Counted from the first letter of the stretch, positions 1 to 6,854 are shown. The stretch: DNA of 8,435 bases from Alkalimonas sp. (GCA_007117525.1 SKGJ01000386.1:1-8435), one strand, 5' to 3'. Translations and numbers: made by a program. The notes: generated by a model not told the origin, from the letters alone.

Positions 1-44
1 CCGAGTTGGTTAAGCGTATCAAAGCTATACTCAGTAATGAATAA
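1..44 (+). CDS. C-terminal end of a protein finishing in a receiver-like helix (partial)
   Basis: The reading frame beginning at base 3 gives ELVKRIKAILSNE and then a TAA stop at 42-44. The ELVKRIKAIL pattern is typical of the last helix (alpha 5) of CheY-like receiver domains, and the protein ends directly after it. The missing upstream part is therefore likely a single-domain response regulator or a protein with a C-terminal receiver, such as a hybrid kinase. It lies 42 nt upstream of another response regulator on the same strand, which fits one signalling operon. Only 13 residues are visible, so the assignment rests on a short pattern and on context. Confidence 0.55.
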   Translation, partial: ELVKRIKAILSNE

Positions 45-73
45 GCGGCGCACTCAGTGGCTAGTGCAAATAA

Positions 74-80
74 AAAGGAG
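74..80 (+). promoter_or_regulatory. Ribosome binding site fixing the start of the response regulator
   Basis: AAAGGAG sits 6 nt before the ATG at 87. The same frame is open upstream to a GTG at 57, but that codon has no comparable Shine-Dalgarno sequence. The extra ten residues would also precede the normal beginning of a receiver domain. The ATG at 87 is therefore preferred. Confidence 0.8.
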
Positions 81-86
81 AGTGCT

Positions 87-473
87 ATGACGTTAAACCG
101 CATCATGCACGTTGAAGACGACGAGTCCATTCGCATGGTAGCAGAAATGGCGCTGGTGGATGTGGCAGGCTTCGAGCTACTCAGTTGTGATGGCGGTCAG
201 TCAGCGCTGGAGCAAGCCGAAGCTTTTGCGCCAGAGTTGGTTTTGCTGGATGTGATGATGCCAAAAATGGATGGCTTGCAGACACTGGCAGAGCTGCGCA
301 AGCTGCCATCGCTGGCGACTACCCCGGTGGTTTTTATGACGGCCAAAATACAACAAGCAGAAAAACAGCAGTACCTGGATGCAGGGGCGATTGCGGTGGT
401 GGAAAAGCCCTTTGAGCCGATGGAGCTGGGCGATACCTTGCGCGCGCTCTATCAACAAGCCCGCCAGGCTTAG
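87..473 (+). CDS. Single-domain CheY-like response regulator
   Basis: This 128-residue protein consists of one receiver domain with no output domain. All canonical residues are visible: the acidic cluster E10-D11-D12, the phosphoacceptor D55 in LVLLDVMMP, T85 in FMTAK and K107-P108 in VEKPFEP. Such proteins accept phosphate from a histidine kinase and act by protein contact or pass the phosphate on in a phosphorelay. The gene is 13 nt upstream of a histidine kinase that lacks its own receiver and is in one apparent operon with an HPt-containing diguanylate cyclase. I infer that it could be the intermediate phosphocarrier between them, or a CheY-type output. The start was chosen as ATG 87 because of the AAAGGAG site. 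A GTG at 57 is the alternative. Confidence 0.93.
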   Translation: MTLNRIMHVEDDESIRMVAEMALVDVAGFELLSCDGGQSALEQAEAFAPELVLLDVMMPKMDGLQTLAELRKLPSLATTPVVFMTAKIQQAEKQQYLDAGAIAVVEKPFEPMELGDTLRALYQQARQA

Positions 474-486
474 GAGCATTGACTAC

Positions 487-3237
487 ATGCAGCCACCAAA
501 GATACCCGAATGCGAAGCCGAACGTTTGCAGTCCTTGCAGTACTCCGGGCTGCTGGATACCCCGAGCGAGCCCCGCTTTGATCGTTTGACCCGGCTGGTG
601 CAGCAGTGCTTGCAAACCGAGATTGTGCTGATTTCGTTGGTGGATGCAAACCGGCAGTGGTTTAAATCAAAACAGGGGTTGGACGCCTGCGAAACCGGCC
701 GCGACATTTCTTTTTGTGGTCATGCTATTTTAGAATCGGATATTTTTCAGATCCCCGATGCCAGCCAGGATCCCCGCTTTGCCGATAACCCCCTGGTGAC
801 AGGAGCACCTCACATTCGTTTTTATGCCGGGGCACCGCTGCAGGTCGACGGGCATAATATCGGTACCTTGTGTCTGATTGACGCCAAACCCCGCACCCTG
901 GATGCAGATGAGCAAGGCATTTTGCGTGAGTTTGCCAATGCCGTGCAGCAGGAGATCCAGGATCGCTTGCAAGACCAGGCCGAGGTGGAGCTGTCTGAGC
1001 AGCGAAGCCTGTATGAGCATATTCTTGAACAAACCATGGCTGGATATTGGGATTGGCACATCCAGGACAACACCGAGTATCTTAGCCCATCCTTCAAAAT
1101 GATGTTTGGGTATCATGATGATGAAATGGAAAACTCACCAGAAGCATGGCAAAAAATTGTTTTTCCAGATGACCTGACCAAAGTTCTGGCTTCTTTTGAG
1201 CAGCATATAGCGAGCCAAGGGGAGAAACCCTTTGATAATGTGGTGCGCTATCGGCATAAAAATGGCTCTACCGTTTGGGTTCGTTGTCTTGGTAAAGTGA
1301 TTGAGTGGTCAGAGGACAACAAGCCCATCAGAATGGTAGGTAGTCATGTAGATTTGACCCAAGAGATGCAAGTCAGAGAAGCCTTGCAACAAAGCCGCGA
1401 TCAATTCCAAACCCTGGTTGCCAATATTCCTGGCATCACCTACCGCTGTCTGGCCGATGAACACTGGACCATGGTGTACATGAGCGGCAGCATCGATCCG
1501 CTATCCGGCTACCCGGCCAGTGACTTTATCCAAAACAAGGTGCGAAGCTATGCCAGTGTGATCCACCCGGATGACTGCGAATATCTGGAGCAGACTGTTG
1601 CTAAAGCGGTAGCCGATAAGACCAGCTGGCTGCTGCATTACCGGGTTATCCACAAAGATGGCAGCATTCGCTATGTCGAAGAGCGCGGCATGGGCGAGTA
1701 CCTTGATGACGGCAGCCTGCGTTACCTGGATGGGTTTATTCTGGATGTGACCAGCGAAAAAGCATTGAAACGTCAGTTGCTGAAGTTAACTGAGCAACTG
1801 CCGGGTGTGGTGTATCAGTTCCAGCAATGGCCGGATGGGCGGATGGCATTTCCCTATGCCAGCAGCCATTTAAAGCTGATTTATGGGGTGATGCCGGATG
1901 AGGTGAAAGAGGATGCCAGCAAGGTGTTTGCTGTTATCGAACCAGACGACTTGCCCGCATTGGCTGCTAGCATTGAACGCTCTGCCCGGGAGTTGTCGCT
2001 GTGGCAGCACGAATACCGCATTCGAAAAGAGGATGGTGGTATGGCTTGGGTATCAGGCCGGGCGATGCCAGAACCCATGCCGGATGGCAGTGTGCTCTGG
2101 CATGGGTATATTTACGACATTACTGAAACCAAGCAGCATTACCTGGCACTGGAGCAGGCCAACGAGCAGCTGCACCTGGCGCAGCAACGGCTGGAGCTAT
2201 CCAGCCAGCAGGCACAAATTGGCTATTGGCAGGCATCTCTTAGAACCGGTTCCTTGTGGTGGTCGCCGATGATTTATGATGTCTTTGGTTTTGATGCTTC
2301 CACCACTGAGCCCAGTGTGGCTTTGTTTAAAAGCACCGTGCATCCGGATGACCTGTCTTTGGTCGAGGCCAGTGAGGAAAAAGCCAAGTTTACCGGTTTG
2401 CACGATGTGGTGCACCGTATTATCCGCCCGGATGGTGAAATCCGTTGGGTGCATGAATTGGCGCAAATGCTGCCGGTCTCAGATAATCCAGAGTTGATCA
2501 TGATTGGCTCGGTGCAGGATGTCACCGAGCGCATGCGCTTGCAACAGATGAAAGATGAGTTTATTTCCACCGTCAGCCATGAGCTGCGTACACCACTGAC
2601 CTCCATCAATGGTGCTTTAAAGCTGTTGTTGGCGACCCAAAGCAGTTCCATGACTGAAAAAGGACAAAAGCTACTGCAGGTCGCCAGCAGCAACAGCAGC
2701 CGCTTGCAGCACCTCATTAACGATTTACTGGACATTGAAAAACTGATTGCCGGTAAAATGAATTTTGAGCTGAAAGCACAGCCGATCTTGCCCTTATTGC
2801 AGCAAGCCATCTCGGATCACTCGACCTTTATCGAAAAAGCTGGATTGCAGCTGAAGCTGGATATAACGCCGCCGGCAGATCAGGCTAAAGTGGTGCTGGA
2901 TGAGCACCGCTTGCAGCAAATTCTGGCCAATTTGCTGTCCAATGCGATGAAGTATTCGCCACAGCAAGGGGTGGTGACCGTTCAAGCCAGACTTGCTGGC
3001 TCTGAGCTTGAGATTGCTATTCAGGATCAGGGGCCGGGCATTCCGCTGGCATTTCATGACCATCTGTTTGAACGCTTTTCCCAGGCCGATGCCAGCAGCG
3101 CCAAAGAAAAAGGTGGCACGGGTTTAGGCCTGGCATTGTGCAAAGAGTTGGTCGAGGGCATGGGAGGGCGTATTTCGCTCGATACCGGTTACCAGCAAGG
3201 GGCTCGTTTTTGTATCTGGTTTTCACTTGTGTCTTGA
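487..3237 (+). CDS. Soluble GAF-PAS(x4)-HisKA-HATPase sensor histidine kinase
   Basis: A 916-residue sensor kinase without a hydrophobic membrane segment, so probably cytoplasmic. In order: a GAF domain (about 20-160, with SFCGHAI and RFYAGAPL motifs); four PAS/PAC modules (about 175-295, 305-430, 431-550 and 573-685), each with a PDD motif (FPDD, HPDD, EPDD, HPDD) typical of the PAS_3 fold; a HisKA dimerisation domain with SHELRTPL, where H698 is the phosphorylation site; and a HATPase_c domain with N box N815/N819, G1 DQGPGIP (847-853), F box LFERF and G2 GGTGLGL (876-882). It therefore looks catalytically intact. There is no receiver or HPt on the polypeptide, so phosphate must leave to separate regulators, and two candidates are encoded beside it. 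ATG 487 follows AGGAG (472-476), which overlaps the stop of the preceding gene and suggests translational coupling. The ligand is not predictable. The frame stays open upstream to 379, but that stretch overlaps the preceding receiver gene. Confidence 0.95.
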   Translation: MQPPKIPECEAERLQSLQYSGLLDTPSEPRFDRLTRLVQQCLQTEIVLISLVDANRQWFKSKQGLDACETGRDISFCGHAILESDIFQIPDASQDPRFADNPLVTGAPHIRFYAGAPLQVDGHNIGTLCLIDAKPRTLDADEQGILREFANAVQQEIQDRLQDQAEVELSEQRSLYEHILEQTMAGYWDWHIQDNTEYLSPSFKMMFGYHDDEMENSPEAWQKIVFPDDLTKVLASFEQHIASQGEKPFDNVVRYRHKNGSTVWVRCLGKVIEWSEDNKPIRMVGSHVDLTQEMQVREALQQSRDQFQTLVANIPGITYRCLADEHWTMVYMSGSIDPLSGYPASDFIQNKVRSYASVIHPDDCEYLEQTVAKAVADKTSWLLHYRVIHKDGSIRYVEERGMGEYLDDGSLRYLDGFILDVTSEKALKRQLLKLTEQLPGVVYQFQQWPDGRMAFPYASSHLKLIYGVMPDEVKEDASKVFAVIEPDDLPALAASIERSARELSLWQHEYRIRKEDGGMAWVSGRAMPEPMPDGSVLWHGYIYDITETKQHYLALEQANEQLHLAQQRLELSSQQAQIGYWQASLRTGSLWWSPMIYDVFGFDASTTEPSVALFKSTVHPDDLSLVEASEEKAKFTGLHDVVHRIIRPDGEIRWVHELAQMLPVSDNPELIMIGSVQDVTERMRLQQMKDEFISTVSHELRTPLTSINGALKLLLATQSSSMTEKGQKLLQVASSNSSRLQHLINDLLDIEKLIAGKMNFELKAQPILPLLQQAISDHSTFIEKAGLQLKLDITPPADQAKVVLDEHRLQQILANLLSNAMKYSPQQGVVTVQARLAGSELEIAIQDQGPGIPLAFHDHLFERFSQADASSAKEKGGTGLGLALCKELVEGMGGRISLDTGYQQGARFCIWFSLVS
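1021..1380 (+). other. GC-poor segment coinciding with the first PAS module of the kinase
   Basis: By hand count the six 60-base lines from 1021 to 1380 hold 157 G+C of 360, about 44%. Sample lines on either side (841-900, 1441-1500, 1681-1740) give about 57-58%. The segment encodes residues 179-298, which is nearly exactly the first PAS/PAC module. The reading frame stays intact throughout. This fits domain-level acquisition or replacement from a lower-GC donor, although local amino-acid composition (many Lys, Asn, Asp, Met) contributes to the drop. Confidence 0.55.
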
Positions 3238-3247
3238 GCTTGGTTGT

Positions 3248-3253
3248 AGGGAG
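3248..3253 (+). promoter_or_regulatory. Ribosome binding site for a GTG start
   Basis: AGGGAG lies 5 nt before the GTG at 3259. It supports that codon as the start of the HPt-GGDEF protein. A second in-frame GTG at 3268 would sit 14 nt away and is less likely. Confidence 0.7.
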
Positions 3254-3258
3254 TAGCT

Positions 3259-4890
3259 GTGAGTTCCGTGGATAAAAACGATAAACACCAACAGCGTTTT
3301 GCTGCCTTGCAGCAGCGCTTTTTTGAGACGTTACCGTCAAAGACAGCGTTGATGCTGGAGCAATATCAGAAGCTGGCTGCAGGTGAGCATACTGCTTTCA
3401 CAGAGCTGATTGCTATCAGCCACCAGCTCAGTGGATCTTGCGGAACCTTTCGCCTGCCGGAGCTGGGCCAACTAGCACGTCAGGTTGAGCAGCTTGCGCT
3501 GAGTATTCAGCACAAAACACCGCTTGATTCAACTCAGCGAACAAGGCTTGAAGCAGCTGTAGCTGCCTTTGAGCATCAGATGCAACAAGTGATGACGGCC
3601 GGGGCCGCTGCATCAGAAAGTCGGGTTATCACCAGGCAGGAACCAGAGCAGATATGGTTGTTGCTTGATAATAGCAGTCTGAGCGATGAGCTCACGAACC
3701 AACTGAGCGCCTTTGGCTATCCGTTGCAGGTGTTTACTTCCTACCAAGGTTGTTTGCAAAGCTTAAGCAGTCAGTCTCCAGCCTTATTGTACTGCTCTGC
3801 CAGCCTGGATGCTGGTGGCAGTCAATTGTTCGATCAACACCAGCTGTTAATGGTGATGCAAGACAAGCGGATCCCCTGGATGCTGTTTAGTGACCAGGAT
3901 AGCTTCTCACTGCGGGTGCAGGCAGCACGCCATCATGCACAGGCTTTTTATGTGTCGCCACTGGATGTTCCTGCTATGCTGGGGCGGATCTCGGATATCG
4001 TGGAGCAACAGGCTGAGGCAGGCGGCCGTGTTTGTGTGATGGACGATGATACCCTGCTGGCGGAGCACTTTGCGCTTACCCTGCAGACAGCCGGTATTGA
4101 TTGCCAGGTATTACTGGATCCTGAAAGCATGATCGCCGACATTCTGCAACATCAGCCCGAACTGGTATTGTTGGATCTCCATATGCCAACCTACAGCGGG
4201 CCTGAGCTCGCCGGCGTGATCCGCCAATACGAGGCATTTAAAAGTTTGCCTATTGTATTCCTATCGGCCGAGCAGGATAAAGCGCAGCAACTCAAAGCCA
4301 TGGCCTTTGGTGCCGATGACTTTTTAACCAAGCCCATCAGTGATGCGCAGCTGGTCAAAGCGGTACAGGTGCGCTTGCAGCGCAGTCGCGAGCTGAAAAA
4401 CCTGATTGTTAAAGACAGCCTGACTGGTTTAATGAAACACAGCGCCATTAAAGAAGCTGCGGTGCTGGAGTACCAGCGTGCCAAACGCAGTGGCAACACT
4501 TTTTGTCTGGTGATGGTGGATATTGATCATTTTAAAAGTGTTAACGATCGTTTTGGCCATGCCATGGGTGACCTGGTGATTACCACCCTGGCGACCTTGC
4601 TGCAAAAGCGCATTCGGCGCACCGATAAAGCAGGGCGTTATGGCGGTGAAGAATTTCTGTTGGTGTTGCCGGAGTGTGCATCTGAGGATGCTTTGCAGCT
4701 GATACAGAGCATCTTAGACAGCTTTAATACCATCGTTTTTCACAGCAGTGCACAAGACTTTGCCTGCAGCTTTTCAGCCGGTATTGCTTGCAGCAGCCAA
4801 GGGTTTGACGATGCGGAGTCGATGCTGGCTCAAGCGGATGGAAAACTTTATCAGGCAAAATCACTTGGCCGGAACCGGGTGCTTGCATAG
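3259..4890 (+). CDS. HPt - pseudo-receiver - receiver - GGDEF diguanylate cyclase
   Basis: This 543-residue protein appears to join a phosphorelay to cyclic-di-GMP synthesis. Residues about 10-110 form an HPt helical domain with phosphorylatable H55 in SHQLSGSCGTF. Residues about 131-245 have receiver-like pattern but no phosphoacceptor Asp (ALLYCSASLD region) and Ser at the usual Lys (YVSPLD), so this is a pseudo-receiver. Residues about 256-375 form a complete receiver with D262/D263, D306 in LVLLDLHMP, S336 and K358-P359. The GGDEF domain (about 385-543) carries D421 in MVDIDHFK, the active-site GGEEF at 462-466 and an I-site R453-R-T-D456 exactly five residues before it. Catalysis and product inhibition are therefore both expected. 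The usual LTGLxNR at the domain start reads LTGLMKH. The REC-REC-GGDEF part resembles the PleD layout, with an HPt added in front. It starts 21 nt after the kinase and is probably co-transcribed. No TM segment is seen. Confidence 0.93.
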   Translation: MSSVDKNDKHQQRFAALQQRFFETLPSKTALMLEQYQKLAAGEHTAFTELIAISHQLSGSCGTFRLPELGQLARQVEQLALSIQHKTPLDSTQRTRLEAAVAAFEHQMQQVMTAGAAASESRVITRQEPEQIWLLLDNSSLSDELTNQLSAFGYPLQVFTSYQGCLQSLSSQSPALLYCSASLDAGGSQLFDQHQLLMVMQDKRIPWMLFSDQDSFSLRVQAARHHAQAFYVSPLDVPAMLGRISDIVEQQAEAGGRVCVMDDDTLLAEHFALTLQTAGIDCQVLLDPESMIADILQHQPELVLLDLHMPTYSGPELAGVIRQYEAFKSLPIVFLSAEQDKAQQLKAMAFGADDFLTKPISDAQLVKAVQVRLQRSRELKNLIVKDSLTGLMKHSAIKEAAVLEYQRAKRSGNTFCLVMVDIDHFKSVNDRFGHAMGDLVITTLATLLQKRIRRTDKAGRYGGEEFLLVLPECASEDALQLIQSILDSFNTIVFHSSAQDFACSFSAGIACSSQGFDDAESMLAQADGKLYQAKSLGRNRVLA

Positions 4891-4893
4891 AAT

Positions 4894-4908
4894 AGACACC
4901 AATTGTCT
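4894..4908. repeat. Short inverted repeat upstream of pabA
   Basis: AGACA and TGTCT form a perfect 5-bp dyad around a 5-nt spacer, starting 4 nt after the diguanylate cyclase stop. The 63-nt gap 4891-4953 otherwise holds a TAGACA sequence (4893-4898) resembling a -35 box, but I cannot find a convincing -10 at proper spacing. It may be an operator half of a weak promoter or chance. Confidence 0.2.
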
Positions 4909-4953
4909 GCTACCATCATTAGCGGCTAACCCAGCTGCTCAGTACGGATCTTC

Positions 4954-5556
4954 ATGTTATTGATAATAGATAACTACGATTCCTTTACCTGGAATCTGGT
5001 GCAGTATTTTCAGCAATTGGGTGAGCAAGTGCTGGTGCGCCGGCACGATGCGATTGACCTGGCCGGTATTGAACAGCTGGCGCCGGACTATCTGGTGATT
5101 TCGCCTGGCCCTGGTACCCCTGCTCAGGCCGGTATTTCACTGGACGCTGTTCGGCACTTTGCCGGCAAGATCCCATTGCTTGGGGTTTGTCTGGGACATC
5201 AAGTCATTGCGCAGGTGTTTGGTGGCCAGGTGGTGCGGGCGCGTCAGGTGATGCATGGCAAAAACTCCTGGATCCACCATCGGCAACAGGATTTATTTCA
5301 AGGCTTGCCGAATCCGTTAAGCATTACCCGTTACCATTCCCTGGTGGTGGCTGCAGACAGCTTACCCGATTGTCTGCAGCCTCAGGCATGGACCGGACAA
5401 AGTGCTAAGCCAGATGAACTGATGGCGCTTCGGCACCGCGATTTGCCGGTGTTTGGCGTGCAATTTCATCCGGAAGCCATCCTGTCCGATGCTGGTTTAG
5501 CGCTGCTGCAGAACTTTTTATTGCGCAACAAGGTGCAAGCCGATGGTGTGGCTTGA
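4954..5556 (+). CDS. pabA: Aminodeoxychorismate/anthranilate synthase glutaminase subunit
   Basis: This 200-residue class I glutamine amidotransferase releases ammonia from glutamine for a chorismate-aminating partner: PabB for folate (4-amino-4-deoxychorismate) or TrpE for tryptophan (anthranilate). It acts in the cytoplasm. The family signature is complete: N-terminal [13 protein letters not shown], oxyanion-loop SPGPGTP (50-56), nucleophile C79 in GVCLGHQ, and the H172/E174 pair in VQFHPE. Length is usual for PabA/TrpG. TrpG and PabA cannot be separated by sequence reading alone. PabA is preferred because no trp genes are adjacent and because pabA lies near argD in E. coli and relatives. 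Many bacteria use one such subunit for both pathways. The ribosome binding site before ATG 4954 is weak (GGA at 4946-4948), so translation may be low. The gene is 63 nt beyond the signalling operon. Confidence 0.93.
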   Translation: MLLIIDNYDSFTWNLVQYFQQLGEQVLVRRHDAIDLAGIEQLAPDYLVISPGPGTPAQAGISLDAVRHFAGKIPLLGVCLGHQVIAQVFGGQVVRARQVMHGKNSWIHHRQQDLFQGLPNPLSITRYHSLVVAADSLPDCLQPQAWTGQSAKPDELMALRHRDLPVFGVQFHPEAILSDAGLALLQNFLLRNKVQADGVA

Positions 5557-5581
5557 CAGTCAAGGTTCTGCTGCGTAAGTT
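5553..5581 (+). promoter_or_regulatory. Candidate promoter for the HDOD gene
   Basis: A perfect TTGACA -35 box (5553-5558) overlaps the pabA stop codon. At 17-nt spacing it is followed by TAAGTT (5576-5581), which matches only 3 of 6 positions of the -10 consensus. The box is good and the -10 poor, so this is a plausible but weak sigma70-type promoter giving the HDOD gene expression independent of pabA. Confidence 0.35.
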
Positions 5582-5620
5582 TTAACAATCAGCCCGTCAG
5601 TCGTACTGGCTATTCAATAC

Positions 5621-5625
5621 GAGGT
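5621..5625 (+). promoter_or_regulatory. Ribosome binding site for the HDOD gene
   Basis: GAGGT is followed by a run of seven T and then GTG (5632), GTG (5635) and ATG (5638) in the same frame. The distances are 6, 9 and 12 nt. The first two GTG codons fit best, but the exact start is uncertain by two codons. Confidence 0.55.
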
Positions 5626-5631
5626 TTTTTT

Positions 5632-6750
5632 GTGGTGATGAATGCCAGCATGGTAGGCAACGATTATTCCTTGCGTTTTTTTGATGTACTGATAGGGGTC
5701 GACCCTGCCAGGCGGCAACAGAAAGCACAGCAGCAAAGCCCTGACAAAGAGCGCACCTTGCTGGCGGTAGAAGCTGCTGCCCGGGAAGCACGGCTGGCTG
5801 ATGCCAAGGCCAAAGAGCAGTTTGGCGAATTTGCCCAAGCACATTTGCACGACCAGGTTGCCGACTTGCTGGCCGAGCGGTTGACCTCATTGGATGATGT
5901 CAAAGCCAGTTTGTTTGATCTAACTCCAGACTTTTATAGCTTGTTGGATTTACTCAGTGCTAAAGCGGTAACTTTGAATCAGTTGGACCCGGCTATCAAG
6001 AAAATCCCCTGGCTGGAAGCGGACCTGTTAAAGCTTATTAACCAACCGAAATACCGGGGGCGCACCGCATCGGGTGGCCTTATCAAAGATTTGAAAGCTG
6101 GCCTGGGCTTTTTGGGCATTGAGGCCCTGCAATACCTGATCCCGGTGTACGGCATGAAGCGCTGCATGCCTCATTCGACCGAGCCCTTTCATGAGTTAAA
6201 AAACGTACTTTGGGAATACAGCCTTGCGACCGCCAATGCGGCCAAAGCTTTAGCTGGCTTGTATCGGGAGCACGCCTTTACCGTGTTTTGCGCCGGTCTT
6301 TTTCATACCCTTGGCCATGTGGCTGTGACCCGCAATTATTTAAAACTTTACCAGCAAGTTAAGCGCGAAGAGCTGTTGAAGGCCCGTGAAGCCCGGGACA
6401 TTAAACTGATCGATGCACTGGACGTGTTGGAGCCGGAAGCCGACTTTCTGAGCGAGCAACTGACCGAGCATGCTGCGGTGCTAAGTGCCGATCTCACCTC
6501 CCGTTGGGGGTTGAAACGCTTGCCTTTGTGCCAAACGCTGGATCAGTTGGCCGAAGGAGTGGGTTACAGCGGTGCTTCACCGATGGCGAGAGTCGTGCAG
6601 CAAGCGCAGACCTTTGTGCAGTGGCAGCAATTAAAAAAGCGGCAGCGTTTAACACCAGAAGAGATGCAGCAGATGCTAAAAGCAACGGGCATCACCAAGG
6701 ATGCCTTGCAGCTATTGGTGCAAACCAACTTACTTAAGCTTGATACCTGA
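5632..6750 (+). CDS. HDOD-domain protein lacking the HD metal motif
   Basis: This 372-residue protein has a charged, Ala/Gln/Glu/Lys-rich helical N-terminus (about 25-85), then an HDOD region (about 90-330) recognisable from KIPWLEADLLKLINQPKYRG, LKAGLGFLGIEALQYLIPVYGMKR and LWEYSLATANAAKALAG. HDOD domains derive from the HD phosphohydrolase fold but typically act as non-enzymatic signalling or scaffold modules. Here the first HD-fold His is Tyr196 (LWEYS) and the His-Asp pair reads H225-T226 (FHTLGH), so hydrolase activity is unlikely. No second domain, signal peptide or TM segment is visible. It sits 75 nt after pabA and 281 nt before argD, with no obvious metabolic link to either. I infer a regulatory or adaptor role, possibly connected with c-di-GMP or kinase signalling because such domains often are. 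The partner is unknown. The start is GTG 5632 or 5635. Confidence 0.85.
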   Translation: MVMNASMVGNDYSLRFFDVLIGVDPARRQQKAQQQSPDKERTLLAVEAAAREARLADAKAKEQFGEFAQAHLHDQVADLLAERLTSLDDVKASLFDLTPDFYSLLDLLSAKAVTLNQLDPAIKKIPWLEADLLKLINQPKYRGRTASGGLIKDLKAGLGFLGIEALQYLIPVYGMKRCMPHSTEPFHELKNVLWEYSLATANAAKALAGLYREHAFTVFCAGLFHTLGHVAVTRNYLKLYQQVKREELLKAREARDIKLIDALDVLEPEADFLSEQLTEHAAVLSADLTSRWGLKRLPLCQTLDQLAEGVGYSGASPMARVVQQAQTFVQWQQLKKRQRLTPEEMQQMLKATGITKDALQLLVQTNLLKLDT

Positions 6751-6758
6751 CTTAAGCT
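6732..6758. repeat. Direct repeat ACTTAAGCT across the HDOD stop codon
   Basis: ACTTAAGCT occurs at 6732-6740 and 6750-6758, flanking the TGA stop. Because CTTAAG is self-complementary, the copies can also pair as a 6-bp AT-rich stem (6733-6738 with 6751-6756). A run of eight T follows at 6772-6779 but begins 15 nt after the stem, so it is at best a poor terminator. Confidence 0.35.
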
Positions 6759-6788
6759 CAATCGCTGATAATTTTTTTTCCAATAAAC

Positions 6789-6826
6789 ATGCAAAGCGTC
6801 ACTCCCTGACGTCCGGCGCCTTGCAT
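6789..6826. other. Two-tier stem-loop in the HDOD-argD intergenic region
   Basis: An outer perfect pair ATGCAA (6789-6794) / TTGCAT (6821-6826) encloses an inner perfect hairpin CGTCA (6797-6801) / TGACG (6807-6811) with a CTCCC loop. A GGCGCC palindrome (6815-6820) lies in the 3' arm. No T-run follows on either strand, so it is not a standard terminator. It could be a processed 3' end of the HDOD transcript or a structured regulatory element. Confidence 0.4.
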
Positions 6827-6827
6827 T

Positions 6828-6854
6828 CAGCCAACAGAGGCGGCTGCTTGGCTG
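6828..6854. other. Second stem-loop directly after the first
   Basis: CAGCCAA (6828-6834) pairs with TTGGCTG (6848-6854), and the adjoining CAG (6835-6837) can pair with CTG (6844-6846) across one bulged C. This leaves a 6-nt loop on a stem of about ten base pairs. It starts two bases after the preceding stem-loop ends. No T-run follows. The pairing is seen directly, but its role is unknown. Confidence 0.45.

Noticed and set aside
379..486. Upstream extension of the kinase reading frame by 36 codons
   Set aside because: It runs out of frame through the 3' end of the response regulator gene, has no GAF-like pattern and no ribosome binding site; ATG 487 has AGGAG upstream and begins just before the GAF domain.
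730..1116. 128-codon open frame on the - strand
   Set aside because: Antisense shadow of the GAF and first PAS region; no recognisable motif.
2274..2810. 178-codon open frame on the - strand
   Set aside because: It lies antisense to the PAS4/HisKA coding region, has a Cys/Ser-rich composition typical of a reverse-frame shadow and shows no domain or ribosome binding site.
5594..5615. CAGT/ACTG hairpin with a 3-nt loop between pabA and the HDOD gene as a terminator
   Set aside because: The stem is only four to six pairs including a wobble pair and the T-run is separated by over ten bases and belongs to the ribosome binding site region.
6733..6779. Rho-independent terminator after the HDOD gene
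   Set aside because: A run of eight T is present but no GC-rich stem lies against it; the only nearby pairing (CTTAAG copies) is AT-rich, has a 12-nt loop and ends 15 nt before the T-run.
6789..6809. Six-codon leader peptide (ATG to TGA) at the first stem-loop
   Set aside because: It has no Shine-Dalgarno sequence, lies far upstream of the proposed argD promoter and has no run of Arg codons as attenuation would require.
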